Positions 1 to 6,160 of a DNA stretch of 7,088 bases are shown here, one piece after another. Origin of the DNA: Cyclobacteriaceae bacterium (GTDB lineage Bacteria; Bacteroidota; Bacteroidia; Cytophagales; Cyclobacteriaceae); NCBI GenBank assembly GCA_947458795.1, contig CANHCD010000103.1:1-7088 (forward strand), read 5' to 3'. Each line of letters begins with the position of its first letter. The stretch's first letter is position 1. The notes under the pieces were generated by a model, which was not told where the DNA came from, did not search any database, and saw only the letters and a program-made list of their open reading frames with translations. The position numbers and the translations under genes were made by a program.

Positions 1-212
1 ACTACCATGCCTTGTACCTTGGCTTCTTTGGCAGCAGTAGGATATTTTAAATTTTGAATCATGTAGTTGGTAAGCCCAGTGATTCCCCCTGGAGGAACGG
101 GCATTTCATCTACGGTAGAATTTACAGTTTCCTGGGCCTGAACAGTAGCATTAAATGATAAGGATATTCCTAGCACTAGCGAGAAAAAGGCAATACGAAG
201 TAGAGTTTTCAT
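1..212 (-). CDS. Exported protein with TonB C-terminal domain (N-terminal part only)
   Basis: This is the beginning of a minus-strand gene whose 3' part lies outside the window; 70 complete codons are visible. Residues 1-26 look like a signal peptide: Lys2 and Arg6, a hydrophobic core at about 7-20, and a likely cleavage after the Val-Gln-Ala at 24-26. Residues 34-70 (VDEMPVPPGG, then NLKYPTAAKEAKVQG) match the start of the TonB C-terminal domain, where a PGG motif and a 'YP..A....VQG' motif are typical. In that family the domain contacts TonB boxes of outer-membrane receptors. Here it follows the signal sequence almost directly, without the long Pro-rich spacer of classical TonB. Many Bacteroidota proteins have this short build; whether they transduce energy is unknown. 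The start ATG is the only one that gives a signal peptide. It lies 64 bp downstream of the arsC stop on the same strand, so it could be co-transcribed, but I see no strong promoter or terminator in between. Confidence 0.8.
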   Translation of the reverse strand, partial: MKTLLRIAFFSLVLGISLSFNATVQAQETVNSTVDEMPVPPGGITGLTNYMIQNLKYPTAAKEAKVQGMV

Positions 213-236
213 TTTTACAAAAAGGTTAATTCATCC

Positions 237-261
237 AAAGAAGAAAACTTACCTCTTCTTT
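237..261. repeat. 8-bp inverted repeat between arsC and the TonB-domain gene
   Basis: AAAGAAGA (237-244) and its exact reverse complement TCTTCTTT (254-261) flank a 9-base loop. It lies after the arsC stop and just before the TonB-domain gene. The stem is AT-rich and no T-run follows it on the minus strand, so a strong intrinsic terminator is unlikely. It may be a weak terminator, a leader hairpin or chance. Confidence 0.35.
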
Positions 262-276
262 TCAAAATAAAATACC

Positions 277-909
277 TTAAGTGGAAGGATTGCCTACTTT
301 TTCAAACAGATAAAACAATTCTGCGGCAATTTGATGAGAGCGCTCGCTGTACATCTTTTCTTCTAGGAGACTATCGTCAAAGGCCTTGGGATCCTCAAAA
401 CGAAGGGGAAACCGCCTTTCCGCACCAGGAATGAAAGGACAGTTCTCATCGGCATGATCACAAGTCATCACTGCTGCAAAGTCTTTAGGCGCATTGATGG
501 CATCGTCATAAAGCTTTGAAAAGGCAACAATGGGCTGTTCGTCCTCACTGTAAAAAACAAAATATACTGGATTCTCTCCCTCCTTTTTCACCACCTTAAA
601 TCCATCCCGCTGTATGGCTGCCACGGCACGGGGATTGAATTCTGTTACCTCTACTCCACCGGAATAGCAGTTGGCTTCTATTCCATAATAAGCAGCGGCG
701 GTTTGGGCCCAAATTTGAGAAAATTGACTTCTTCGGCTATTGTGAGTACAAATAAAGTTGAGGCGAATCTCCTTTCCTTGCTTCATTTTTGCGCGCAGGT
801 AGGTAGCCATTTCGTCCAAGAGTTGCAGACGCTCGCTTGAAATGGCGGCAAAAGGAAGGTTTGCAATCGTTTCGGAAAGATTCGGGTAAAACAAAGGGGA
901 CATTGGCAA
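277..909 (-). CDS. arsC: Arsenate reductase / low-molecular-weight tyrosine phosphatase family protein (ArsC type)
   Basis: Probably reduces arsenate to arsenite in the cytoplasm, with electrons recycled by thioredoxin as in the Staphylococcus pI258 ArsC family. Residues 51-61 read NFICTHNSRRS, giving the P-loop C(X)5R with Cys54 as nucleophile and Arg60. Residues 147-157 (VMTCDHADENC) give Cys150-X6-Cys157, the same spacing as the redox pair Cys82/Cys89 of pI258 ArsC. Asp173 in the FEDPK segment corresponds to the acid of the DPA loop. All three cysteines and the acid are therefore present, which favours arsenate reduction over plain phosphatase activity. At 210 residues it is longer than pI258 ArsC (131), through an extension of about 48 residues before the P-loop and an added segment at about 106-140; this size is usual in Bacteroidota, where it is often annotated just as protein-tyrosine-phosphatase. 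Start: Met1 or Met3; Met1 leaves a 12-bp gap to the upstream DUF6428 gene. It is the last gene of the arsR-DUF6428-arsC unit. Confidence 0.87.
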   Translation of the reverse strand: MPMSPLFYPNLSETIANLPFAAISSERLQLLDEMATYLRAKMKQGKEIRLNFICTHNSRRSQFSQIWAQTAAAYYGIEANCYSGGVEVTEFNPRAVAAIQRDGFKVVKKEGENPVYFVFYSEDEQPIVAFSKLYDDAINAPKDFAAVMTCDHADENCPFIPGAERRFPLRFEDPKAFDDSLLEEKMYSERSHQIAAELFYLFEKVGNPST

Positions 910-921
910 AGGGGTTTGGGC

Positions 922-1389
922 TTAGCAGCAACCTGAGTTGGGAGTACAAACGCCTCCTCCAGCTACGGTGGAAAGTCTTATTTTTGGCTTTTTGGTAGGG
1001 ATTCCACATTTGTCTTTTGCCAAGCAATCGGTCTGCTTTGCTACCAGGTGAAAAGCCCCAGCATGCACCTCTAGCCCGTAACGACCTAGCGTATCCCCTT
1101 GGTATTCCACATCCACTTCTAGGTCTTCCAAGGCAAGCTTTCGCTCTGCGAGCGCAATAATATCCATCAGCTTGGAGGCGGCGAGGCGGTGATCTACGTC
1201 CCCATCTTCCCAGAGCTGGAAGTTGATCGCTGACTCCTGGCGGATGGTTCCTCCACAGTCAATGTAGCGCTTTGACACCTGCCCTACTTCCGTCACGTGA
1301 AAGTGCGCAGGCACCTGAGTTCCGTCAGGCAAGGTAAACGATAGCCCATCCATGCTAGCGAGTTCGGATTTGATTGCAGAAAGTTTCAT
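922..1389 (-). CDS. DUF6428 family protein of the ars operon
   Basis: A 155-residue cytoplasmic protein with no signal peptide or membrane segment. I recognise it as the DUF6428 type that regularly sits in Bacteroidota ars operons; its biochemical function is not known. Characteristic parts are residues 29-48 (HFHVTEV then RYIDCGGT), the FQLW-x4-DVDHRL stretch at 57-69, and an acidic LEDLEVDVEYQ segment at 87-97. Potential metal or arsenite ligands are Cys45, the Cys122-X5-Cys128 pair and the tail CTPNSGCC (Cys148, Cys154, Cys155), plus the HFH at 29-31. The Cys-rich C-terminus suggests As(III) or metal binding, for example as a chaperone or scavenger, but this is inference. It lies 40 bp after arsR and 12 bp before arsC, all on one strand, so it is very likely transcribed from the arsR promoter and induced with it. 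The length agrees with family members I recall. Confidence 0.82.
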   Translation of the reverse strand: MKLSAIKSELASMDGLSFTLPDGTQVPAHFHVTEVGQVSKRYIDCGGTIRQESAINFQLWEDGDVDHRLAASKLMDIIALAERKLALEDLEVDVEYQGDTLGRYGLEVHAGAFHLVAKQTDCLAKDKCGIPTKKPKIRLSTVAGGGVCTPNSGCC

Positions 1390-1429
1390 AACAGCTTAGG
1401 TTTAAGTATATAATACAAGTATCTATTGA

Positions 1430-1768
1430 TCAACAACATAAGGAATCCTCAGGATTATCAGCGAGCAGCGCAAAGAAGTTTTGGAATTGAAGACGAACTT
1501 CTTCCCAGCGCTTCCTATCCAAGCAATAATTCACTGTGGTACCCTCAATACTCCCACAAATCAATCCCAGTTCCTTAAGTTCCCGCAAATGCTGAGAAAT
1601 GGTGGCTTGGGCCAAGCCTAATTCCTGCACGAGTGTACCGTTGATGCAAGAAGTGGTGGCGGCTAAGTACTGAAGAATGGCGATGCGAGCAGGATGAGCC
1701 AATGCTTTGGCTAGTACTGCCAGTTCGTTCTGCTCCACGTCAAATAATGCTGTTTTTGTAACACCCAT
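1430..1768 (-). CDS. arsR: ArsR-family winged-helix transcriptional repressor
   Basis: A 112-residue ArsR/SmtB-type repressor, expected to be a dimer that leaves DNA on binding As(III)/Sb(III). The winged helix-turn-helix covers roughly 17-90: 'ALAHPARIAILQYL' at 22-35 is the family's opening helix, the recognition helix is 51-65 (QATISQHLREL) and the wing is about 70-83. The classical ELCVCDL metal motif is absent; instead Cys41 (SCINGTLV) sits at the corresponding helix, with Cys71 and Cys82 in the wing and a terminal Cys111-Cys112 pair. The inducer site is therefore probably built differently from E. coli ArsR, as in other Bacteroidota homologues. It is the first gene of the operon and lies directly behind a perfect palindrome, so autorepression is likely. 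The ATG is chosen because it gives a standard N-terminus and sits 4 bp from that palindrome. Confidence 0.92.
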   Translation of the reverse strand: MGVTKTALFDVEQNELAVLAKALAHPARIAILQYLAATTSCINGTLVQELGLAQATISQHLRELKELGLICGSIEGTTVNYCLDRKRWEEVRLQFQNFFALLADNPEDSLCC

Positions 1769-1772
1769 ATCA

Positions 1773-1788
1773 ATCGTAATATTACGAT
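1773..1788. promoter_or_regulatory. Perfect 16-bp palindrome, probable ArsR operator
   Basis: The sequence ATCGTAATATTACGAT is identical to its reverse complement over all 16 bases. It ends 4 bp before the arsR start codon and abuts a -7-like box, so a bound dimer would cover the transcription start. Position, symmetry and the AT-rich centre fit an ArsR/SmtB operator. That ArsR binds it is inferred. Confidence 0.8.
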
Positions 1789-1795
1789 AAATTTA
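1788..1795 (-). promoter_or_regulatory. Candidate -7 box of the ars operon
   Basis: TAAATTTA matches the Bacteroidota -7 consensus TAnnTTTG at all but the last base. It directly precedes the palindrome, placing transcription start inside the operator and leaving a leader of only about 15 nt. I cannot find a good -33 TTTG at the proper distance, so this is tentative. Confidence 0.35.
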
Positions 1796-1833
1796 AAAAA
1801 AGGTTTTACACTAACTTATTAATTTTATAAAAA

Positions 1834-2664
1834 TCATTTGGGTGCAATCACCACCGTACGGGTAAGTACGGGGGAAACAACAAAATAGCCCAGCACCTCC
1901 CCTTTTCCGCTGACAACCCGGATGTTGGAAGTGGGATTTTGTGGAGGAGGACTAAAAAGGCCTCCATCGCTAAAAAGAAGATTTACCAGCTGGCTTAAGT
2001 AGACGAAAGCATCTTTATTCAAACGATACAACTCCATCCTCACTCGGTCATTTTTCTGGAATGCATAGCCCAATTCCAATCCTTTCTCGAAGACCTGAAG
2101 TCCAAAGGTATCGTCAAACAAGAGGTAATCTTCACGTTGGTTTTTTAAAGTATCGTTTTCAATGACACGGATTCGGTACTGGTTATTATCTAGAAAAGGG
2201 ATCTTCCCATATACTTTAATGAAGTACCCCTCACCGCGAAAAGGCCGATCCTTTTCATAATTCCAAACCACCGAATCCAAGATTGGTGGAGCTAGCATAA
2301 GTCCCTCAGATTGATAGGTTTGGCCCTTCCAGTTTACATTAAGTTGATAGGATTCACCTACTATTGCCCGCTCCAATGGATTAGGCCGATAGGATCGTGT
2401 AGCTTCCAAATAGCGAAAAGCAATTTTTCTTCCTGTCTTCAATTCCTTAACAAAGACTTCTGCATCCCGTACCGACTCTTGGTCAAGCGAGTCGTAGTAG
2501 TTCTTGGCTAGGGAAATCTTTACTTCATTGGAGATGCCTTGGTCGGTCCAATAGCCCTCGATTACGGGAATCCTCCCTTCTTTTTGGTCCAAATCCAAGA
2601 TCACCTCTTCTTGGCAAGAGAAGAATAAACTAGAGATCAACAGGAGTATCCACGTTTTTTTCAT
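1834..2664 (-). CDS. DUF4249 domain lipoprotein, partner of the TonB-dependent receptor
   Basis: A 276-residue predicted lipoprotein. Residues 1-16 are a signal sequence (KK, then a hydrophobic WILLLISSLFF) ending in a lipobox with Cys17. The residues after it, Gln-Glu-Glu, are acidic and resemble the export signals that move Bacteroidota lipoproteins to the cell surface; surface location is thus possible. The body is predicted mostly beta, beginning with VIEGYWTD (34-41) and ending with NIRVVSGKGEVLGYFVVSP at about 248-266, a pattern I associate with DUF4249. No enzyme motif is visible. Its ATG shares one base with the TGA of the receptor gene (TGATG), so the two are almost certainly one transcript and translationally coupled. 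Such receptor/DUF4249 tandems recur in Bacteroidota; by analogy with SusC/SusD the lipoprotein may help capture a ligand, but DUF4249 is not SusD and the ligand is unknown. No GC-rich terminator follows its stop. Confidence 0.82.
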   Translation of the reverse strand: MKKTWILLLISSLFFSCQEEVILDLDQKEGRIPVIEGYWTDQGISNEVKISLAKNYYDSLDQESVRDAEVFVKELKTGRKIAFRYLEATRSYRPNPLERAIVGESYQLNVNWKGQTYQSEGLMLAPPILDSVVWNYEKDRPFRGEGYFIKVYGKIPFLDNNQYRIRVIENDTLKNQREDYLLFDDTFGLQVFEKGLELGYAFQKNDRVRMELYRLNKDAFVYLSQLVNLLFSDGGLFSPPPQNPTSNIRVVSGKGEVLGYFVVSPVLTRTVVIAPK

Positions 2665-5063
2665 CAGAATTGAACGTTGTAGGTGATGGAAGGAAGAAAG
2701 GTAAAGAGGTAAGTCATCACCACGCCTGGACGAGCAGAGACGATCTCACCGTCTTCAGGTGAATAGTTCACTTGGTTATTGTACAGAACTCTAAAGTCGT
2801 AGGAAAAAGGGTTTTTTCGGCCATAGAGGTTGTAAACCCCAAAATTCCAACTCCCTTTCCACTTTCTGCCTCGATCGGGGTTTTTCCAGGTAACTGAGGC
2901 ATCGAGTCGATGGTAATCCGGAAACCTGTTCTCGTTTCGGTAATCAGAATAGAGAGGAACCGGCTGATTATCCAGTACATAGGAGCCTACCGGGAAGGAA
3001 ACTGCCTGTCCCGAAGTATAAACGAAGGTAAATCCAGCTGACCAAGCGGAGGAAAATTGATGGTTTACTACCAAAGAAACATCATGTGGACGATCAAAAC
3101 GAGGATTATAGGCTTCGTTTCTGCTTATTCCATCTATTTGTCTCCAGGCACGAGACCAGGTATATCCTAGCCATCCCGTTGTTTTTCCTTTATTTTTTCG
3201 GAACAAAAATTCCGCACCATAGGCCCAACCTCGACCACTCAAAAGCTCAGTTTCCACCTGGTCAGAAAGCAAGATTCGTGCACCATTTCGGAGGTCAATT
3301 ACATTCTCCAAGTTTTTGTAATACCCTTCGACGGATAGTTCCCATCGGTTTTGATCAAAATTATGAAATACGCCAACTGAAAATTGATCACTTTGAATTG
3401 GTCTAATGTATTGATCGGCCAAAACCCAACGATCGATTGGTAGTCCTGCAGAACTATTGGAAGCGATTTGAACGTATTGGAAATTCCGATTGTAGGAAAG
3501 CTTCACCGAAAAGTCTGGGCGCAGCATGTAGCGAAGCGCAATTCGCGGTTCCAATCCCTGGTACCGCTGCATCACCTCAGCAGGGCCATAAAATAGCGAA
3601 TCTGAAGGATCTACGTCTGGATTGGGTGCGTTTCCCGGGTATTGGTACACCTTTCCTTCACCCAACTGCGCATAGATTCCTTGCCGAAGTCCCAGTTCGC
3701 CGCTAAGCTTGTCTGTAAATTCTTGAGTAAGCCCTACAAAAGCATTTCCCAGTGCACCTTGTACGCCTTGAGTTTGCCTTCTGTTGATCGGATTATTGGG
3801 GGATGGCTTGAGATCGGACGGTGCAAAATGGTACAATTGGCCATGAACACCCCAGAACAAGGTGCTCTTTGAGGCTAGAACTCGTGTCCAAGTGGCCTTA
3901 ATCCCCGTCTCAGAGAGGGAGTTGGTCCAATCAAACCCATTATCCTCATTGTCAAATTTGACTTGATAGCTGTATCTAGAGTGGTAGCCTTGAAGATCAA
4001 AGAAGGAACTATCCGAGTTGACTCGATTCCAGTTGATTGCAGAAACCCAATTTTTCCAACCCAAGCCGAATTGACCACTAAGCCCTAAAAAATCACTTCC
4101 TTGATAGCTACTGAAGGACAGTTTGTCTTTATCACTCAGAATAAAGGCAGCCTTCCCATTTAAATCGTAAAAATTAAGCTGATTGTTTTTGACATCTGGA
4201 TTGGAGGAAAGTTTCAAAAAAAGGTCCGCATAAGTTCGTCGGCCACTGATCAAAAAGTTTGATTTTTCTCCAAAAATCGGGCCTTGAAGGGTCAATCGAG
4301 AAGAAATAGTCCCAATTCCCCCTTCTCCACTCAAGCGATTCGTTTCGCCTTCCCTCAGGCTGACGTCAATTAAAGCGGAGGCTCTTCCTCCATAACTTGC
4401 AGGCATGTTGCCTTTGTACAAGTCTACTTTTTTGATTCCATCCGGGTTAAACACGGAGAAAATACCAAAAAAATGAGAGGCATTGTAAACAGGAGCTCCA
4501 TCCACTTGAACCAAATTTTGGTCTGCGGATCCTCCTCTTACAAATAGCCCTGCTGTGCCTTCCCCGGCTGATTTCACCCCAGGTAGCAATTGTAAACTTC
4601 GCAACAGATCCACCTCTCCAAAAAGCGCAGGAAGCGATTGGAGGGTTTCCATAGAAAGAGTAGATTTCCCAAGCTCTAAATTCTTGACTTGCTCATCTCC
4701 TCTCCGTTCCTGAATAAGAACCTCTTCCAACGAAAAATCCTCTGGCTTCAAATAAAAGCGTTGCAACTTGTCTAAGTCACGACCTTGGATGAGTCGAGTA
4801 GATCGCTCATATCCCAAATAGGAAACAAGCAATTGCGTTGGGATTTTGGAGACAGGTAGTGAAAATCTACCTTCCGTATCGGAAATAGTTCCTGATGAAG
4901 CCTGACCTTCCCAAAAAATATTGGCTCCCACAAGGGGTTCAGAAGTATTTGCATCCAACACTAGGCCTTGCAAAAGGCTTTTTTCTTGGGAAATTGCCGA
5001 GAAGGCCAAGAAAAAGCAGAAGCAGAAACCTGTAAATTTTACTAAAAACATTCGTGGATACAT
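2664..5063 (-). CDS. TonB-dependent outer-membrane receptor with carboxypeptidase-regulatory-like domain
   Basis: A 799-residue outer-membrane transporter that would take up a ligand using TonB-ExbB-ExbD energy. Order of parts: signal peptide (about 1-25, cleavage near Ser25/Gln26); carboxypeptidase-regulatory-like beta domain (about 31-108, with SEPLVGANIFW and DTEGRFSLP); a TonB-box-like LEEVLI at 112-117; plug domain (about 137-240, with LLPGVKS, LFVRGGSADQNLVQVDGAPV starting at 173 and the YGGRASALIDV end at 224-234); then a 22-strand-type barrel to the end, closing on Phe799 as usual for outer-membrane barrels. It is shorter than typical SusC (~1000) and lacks a SusD neighbour, so I do not call it SusC. 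The substrate cannot be read from sequence. Start: Met1 is used; Met5 (codon at 5051-5049) would also leave a good signal peptide. The TGA overlaps the start of the DUF4249 gene by one base. Transcription probably begins from the divergent region 5064-5194. Confidence 0.92.
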   Translation of the reverse strand: MYPRMFLVKFTGFCFCFFLAFSAISQEKSLLQGLVLDANTSEPLVGANIFWEGQASSGTISDTEGRFSLPVSKIPTQLLVSYLGYERSTRLIQGRDLDKLQRFYLKPEDFSLEEVLIQERRGDEQVKNLELGKSTLSMETLQSLPALFGEVDLLRSLQLLPGVKSAGEGTAGLFVRGGSADQNLVQVDGAPVYNASHFFGIFSVFNPDGIKKVDLYKGNMPASYGGRASALIDVSLREGETNRLSGEGGIGTISSRLTLQGPIFGEKSNFLISGRRTYADLFLKLSSNPDVKNNQLNFYDLNGKAAFILSDKDKLSFSSYQGSDFLGLSGQFGLGWKNWVSAINWNRVNSDSSFFDLQGYHSRYSYQVKFDNEDNGFDWTNSLSETGIKATWTRVLASKSTLFWGVHGQLYHFAPSDLKPSPNNPINRRQTQGVQGALGNAFVGLTQEFTDKLSGELGLRQGIYAQLGEGKVYQYPGNAPNPDVDPSDSLFYGPAEVMQRYQGLEPRIALRYMLRPDFSVKLSYNRNFQYVQIASNSSAGLPIDRWVLADQYIRPIQSDQFSVGVFHNFDQNRWELSVEGYYKNLENVIDLRNGARILLSDQVETELLSGRGWAYGAEFLFRKNKGKTTGWLGYTWSRAWRQIDGISRNEAYNPRFDRPHDVSLVVNHQFSSAWSAGFTFVYTSGQAVSFPVGSYVLDNQPVPLYSDYRNENRFPDYHRLDASVTWKNPDRGRKWKGSWNFGVYNLYGRKNPFSYDFRVLYNNQVNYSPEDGEIVSARPGVVMTYLFTFLPSITYNVQF

Positions 5064-5122
5064 TCTTGGGATCTACTGCCTGAACGAGTTAGGGACATTA
5101 ATGTTTGTTAATTCTGACAGTT

Positions 5123-5134
5123 CTTTTTAAAAAG
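5123..5134. repeat. 12-bp AT-rich palindrome in the divergent intergenic region
   Basis: CTTTTTAAAAAG is a perfect 12-bp palindrome near the middle of the 131-bp divergent gap. It lies downstream of the likely receptor -7 box, within that gene's leader. It could be a protein-binding site, but such A/T runs also arise by chance. Confidence 0.3.
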
Positions 5135-5144
5135 GAATCCCTAT

Positions 5145-5177
5145 TTTGGCCAATTTCTGCATTCAAAGTTAGCTTTA
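5145..5177 (+). promoter_or_regulatory. Candidate -33/-7 promoter of the Bat operon
   Basis: TTTG at 5145-5148 is followed after 21 bases by TAGCTTTA at 5170-5177, which fits TAnnTTTG except for the last base. The arrangement agrees with the Bacteroidota sigma-70-type promoter. It would give a leader of roughly 10-15 nt before the ATG at 5195, with no clear Shine-Dalgarno sequence. Confidence 0.45.
5164..5171 (-). promoter_or_regulatory. Candidate -7 box of the receptor/DUF4249 operon
   Basis: On the minus strand this reads TAACTTTG, a full match to the Bacteroidota -7 consensus TAnnTTTG. Transcription would start near 5157 with a leader of about 90-95 nt. The expected -33 position near 5191-5195 carries only a poor ATGG. 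The box overlaps the plus-strand -7 candidate by two bases. Confidence 0.45.
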
Positions 5178-5194
5178 TTTCCTAATTTCAGGCC

Positions 5195-6160
5195 ATGATT
5201 TGGGCATATCCGGATATCAAACTTACGCTCCTTCTAGCTGGAATCTTCATCCTGCTGTACCTGTTCTACCTGAGCCGTTTTTGGTCCATTAACCGAAAGT
5301 TGAAGGTGGAAAAGCAGCGACTTTTTACCAAGCTGATCATTCGAACCATCTACTTTATCTTGCTTTTAATCGCCTTTGCTGGCCCTTCCATTGGAGATTC
5401 TTTCAAGGAAGTGAAGGAAGAAGGCAAAGATATTTTTATTGCCGTTGATCTTTCGCAATCCATGATTGCAACAGACATCGCTCCAACTAGGCTGCAACGC
5501 ATTCAATTTGAATTAAAGGAATTGCTTAAATCCTTTCCCTCAGACAGAGTGGGATTGATTATTTTTTCCACTGAATCTTTTCTTCAGTTGCCACTTACCT
5601 ACGACCAAGCAGTAGCCAATCTTTACATTGATGGTCTTTCCATTGGATTGGTGCCCAATTTGGGAACTGACCTTAGTACTCCACTTCGGATGGCCCTGGA
5701 ACGTTTCCAAAATGACCAGAGTCCGGAAAAAAAATCTCGTTCCGTGGTCTTGATTTCGGATGGAGAACATTTTGGCGAAGACTTGGATGGGATTGCAGAG
5801 GAATTGGTTGACCAAGGGATCAAAGTCTTTGCTGTAGGGATTGGAACAGACAGAGGTGGTGAAATGGCTCGTGGCAATGGACTTGTAATGGACCCAGACA
5901 CAGGAAAACCAGCATTAACCAAGTTAAACCGTGAGCCCTTGCAATTTATCGCTGCAGAAACAGGTGGGCAATACTTTGAAATCTCGGATCAGGTACAAGA
6001 AATGGGAGGACTGATTTCAGCAATTGAGACCTTGGAAGGCGGTATTTCCACTACTCGAATGGTAGAAGCAAGTTCAAACAAGTATTTTTACTTCCTCTTG
6101 GCCGCCCTTGCATTGGCCTTGGTGGATATGATTTTACCCATTAAAACAATCAAACTCTGA
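5195..6160 (+). CDS. batB: BatB-like membrane protein with von Willebrand factor A domain
   Basis: A 321-residue inner-membrane protein of the Bat (Bacteroides aerotolerance) type. Two N-terminal membrane helices (about 9-27 and 46-63) and one at the C-terminus (about 297-314) flank a VWA domain (about 78-275). All five MIDAS metal-site residues are there: Asp85-x-Ser87-x-Ser89 (AVDLSQSM), Thr158 (LGTDLS) and Asp189 (LISDGEHFGED). The ISDGEHFG form and the later 'KLNREPLQFIAAETGGQYFEIS' region (243-264) resemble BatB more than BatA, which usually has a TDG-type motif and different tail; this subtype call is less sure than the family. The membrane topology puts the VWA domain between helices 2 and 3. 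BatB proteins occur beside TPR (BatC) and BatD genes, and the next gene is indeed a TPR protein, overlapping by one base (TGATG). Neither batA, moxR nor a DUF58 gene precedes it here: the upstream neighbour is the divergent receptor gene. Confidence 0.85.
   Translation: MIWAYPDIKLTLLLAGIFILLYLFYLSRFWSINRKLKVEKQRLFTKLIIRTIYFILLLIAFAGPSIGDSFKEVKEEGKDIFIAVDLSQSMIATDIAPTRLQRIQFELKELLKSFPSDRVGLIIFSTESFLQLPLTYDQAVANLYIDGLSIGLVPNLGTDLSTPLRMALERFQNDQSPEKKSRSVVLISDGEHFGEDLDGIAEELVDQGIKVFAVGIGTDRGGEMARGNGLVMDPDTGKPALTKLNREPLQFIAAETGGQYFEISDQVQEMGGLISAIETLEGGISTTRMVEASSNKYFYFLLAALALALVDMILPIKTIKL

Noticed and set aside
237..261. Hairpin as intrinsic terminator of the ars operon
   Set aside because: The 8-bp stem is mostly A/T and is followed by GGATGAATT rather than a T-run, so I kept it only as an inverted repeat.
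737..1027. Open reading frame on the minus strand, overlapping arsC and the DUF6428 gene in another frame
   Set aside because: Its translation is basic, low in family-like pattern, and spans two well-supported genes; it is a shadow frame.
1390..1429. Second internal promoter between arsR and the DUF6428 gene
   Set aside because: The 40-bp gap is AT-rich, but the best -7-like string (TATACTTA) matches only weakly and no TTTG lies at the right distance.
277..1768. ars block as a recently transferred genomic island
   Set aside because: There is no integrase, transposase, tRNA target or flanking direct repeat, and base use looks similar to the neighbours by eye.
3086..3872. Three plus-strand open frames opposite the receptor gene
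   Set aside because: They lie fully antisense to a receptor gene with clear domain structure, have no recognisable motifs, and no promoter was seen.
2664..5063. Receptor as a SusC protein of a polysaccharide utilisation locus
   Set aside because: It is shorter than SusC, its partner is DUF4249 and not SusD, and no glycoside hydrolase or sugar sensor is nearby.
5540..5922. Two minus-strand open frames opposite batB
   Set aside because: They mirror the VWA domain coding sequence, are rich in Ser/Pro/Lys as expected of antisense frames, and show no family signature.
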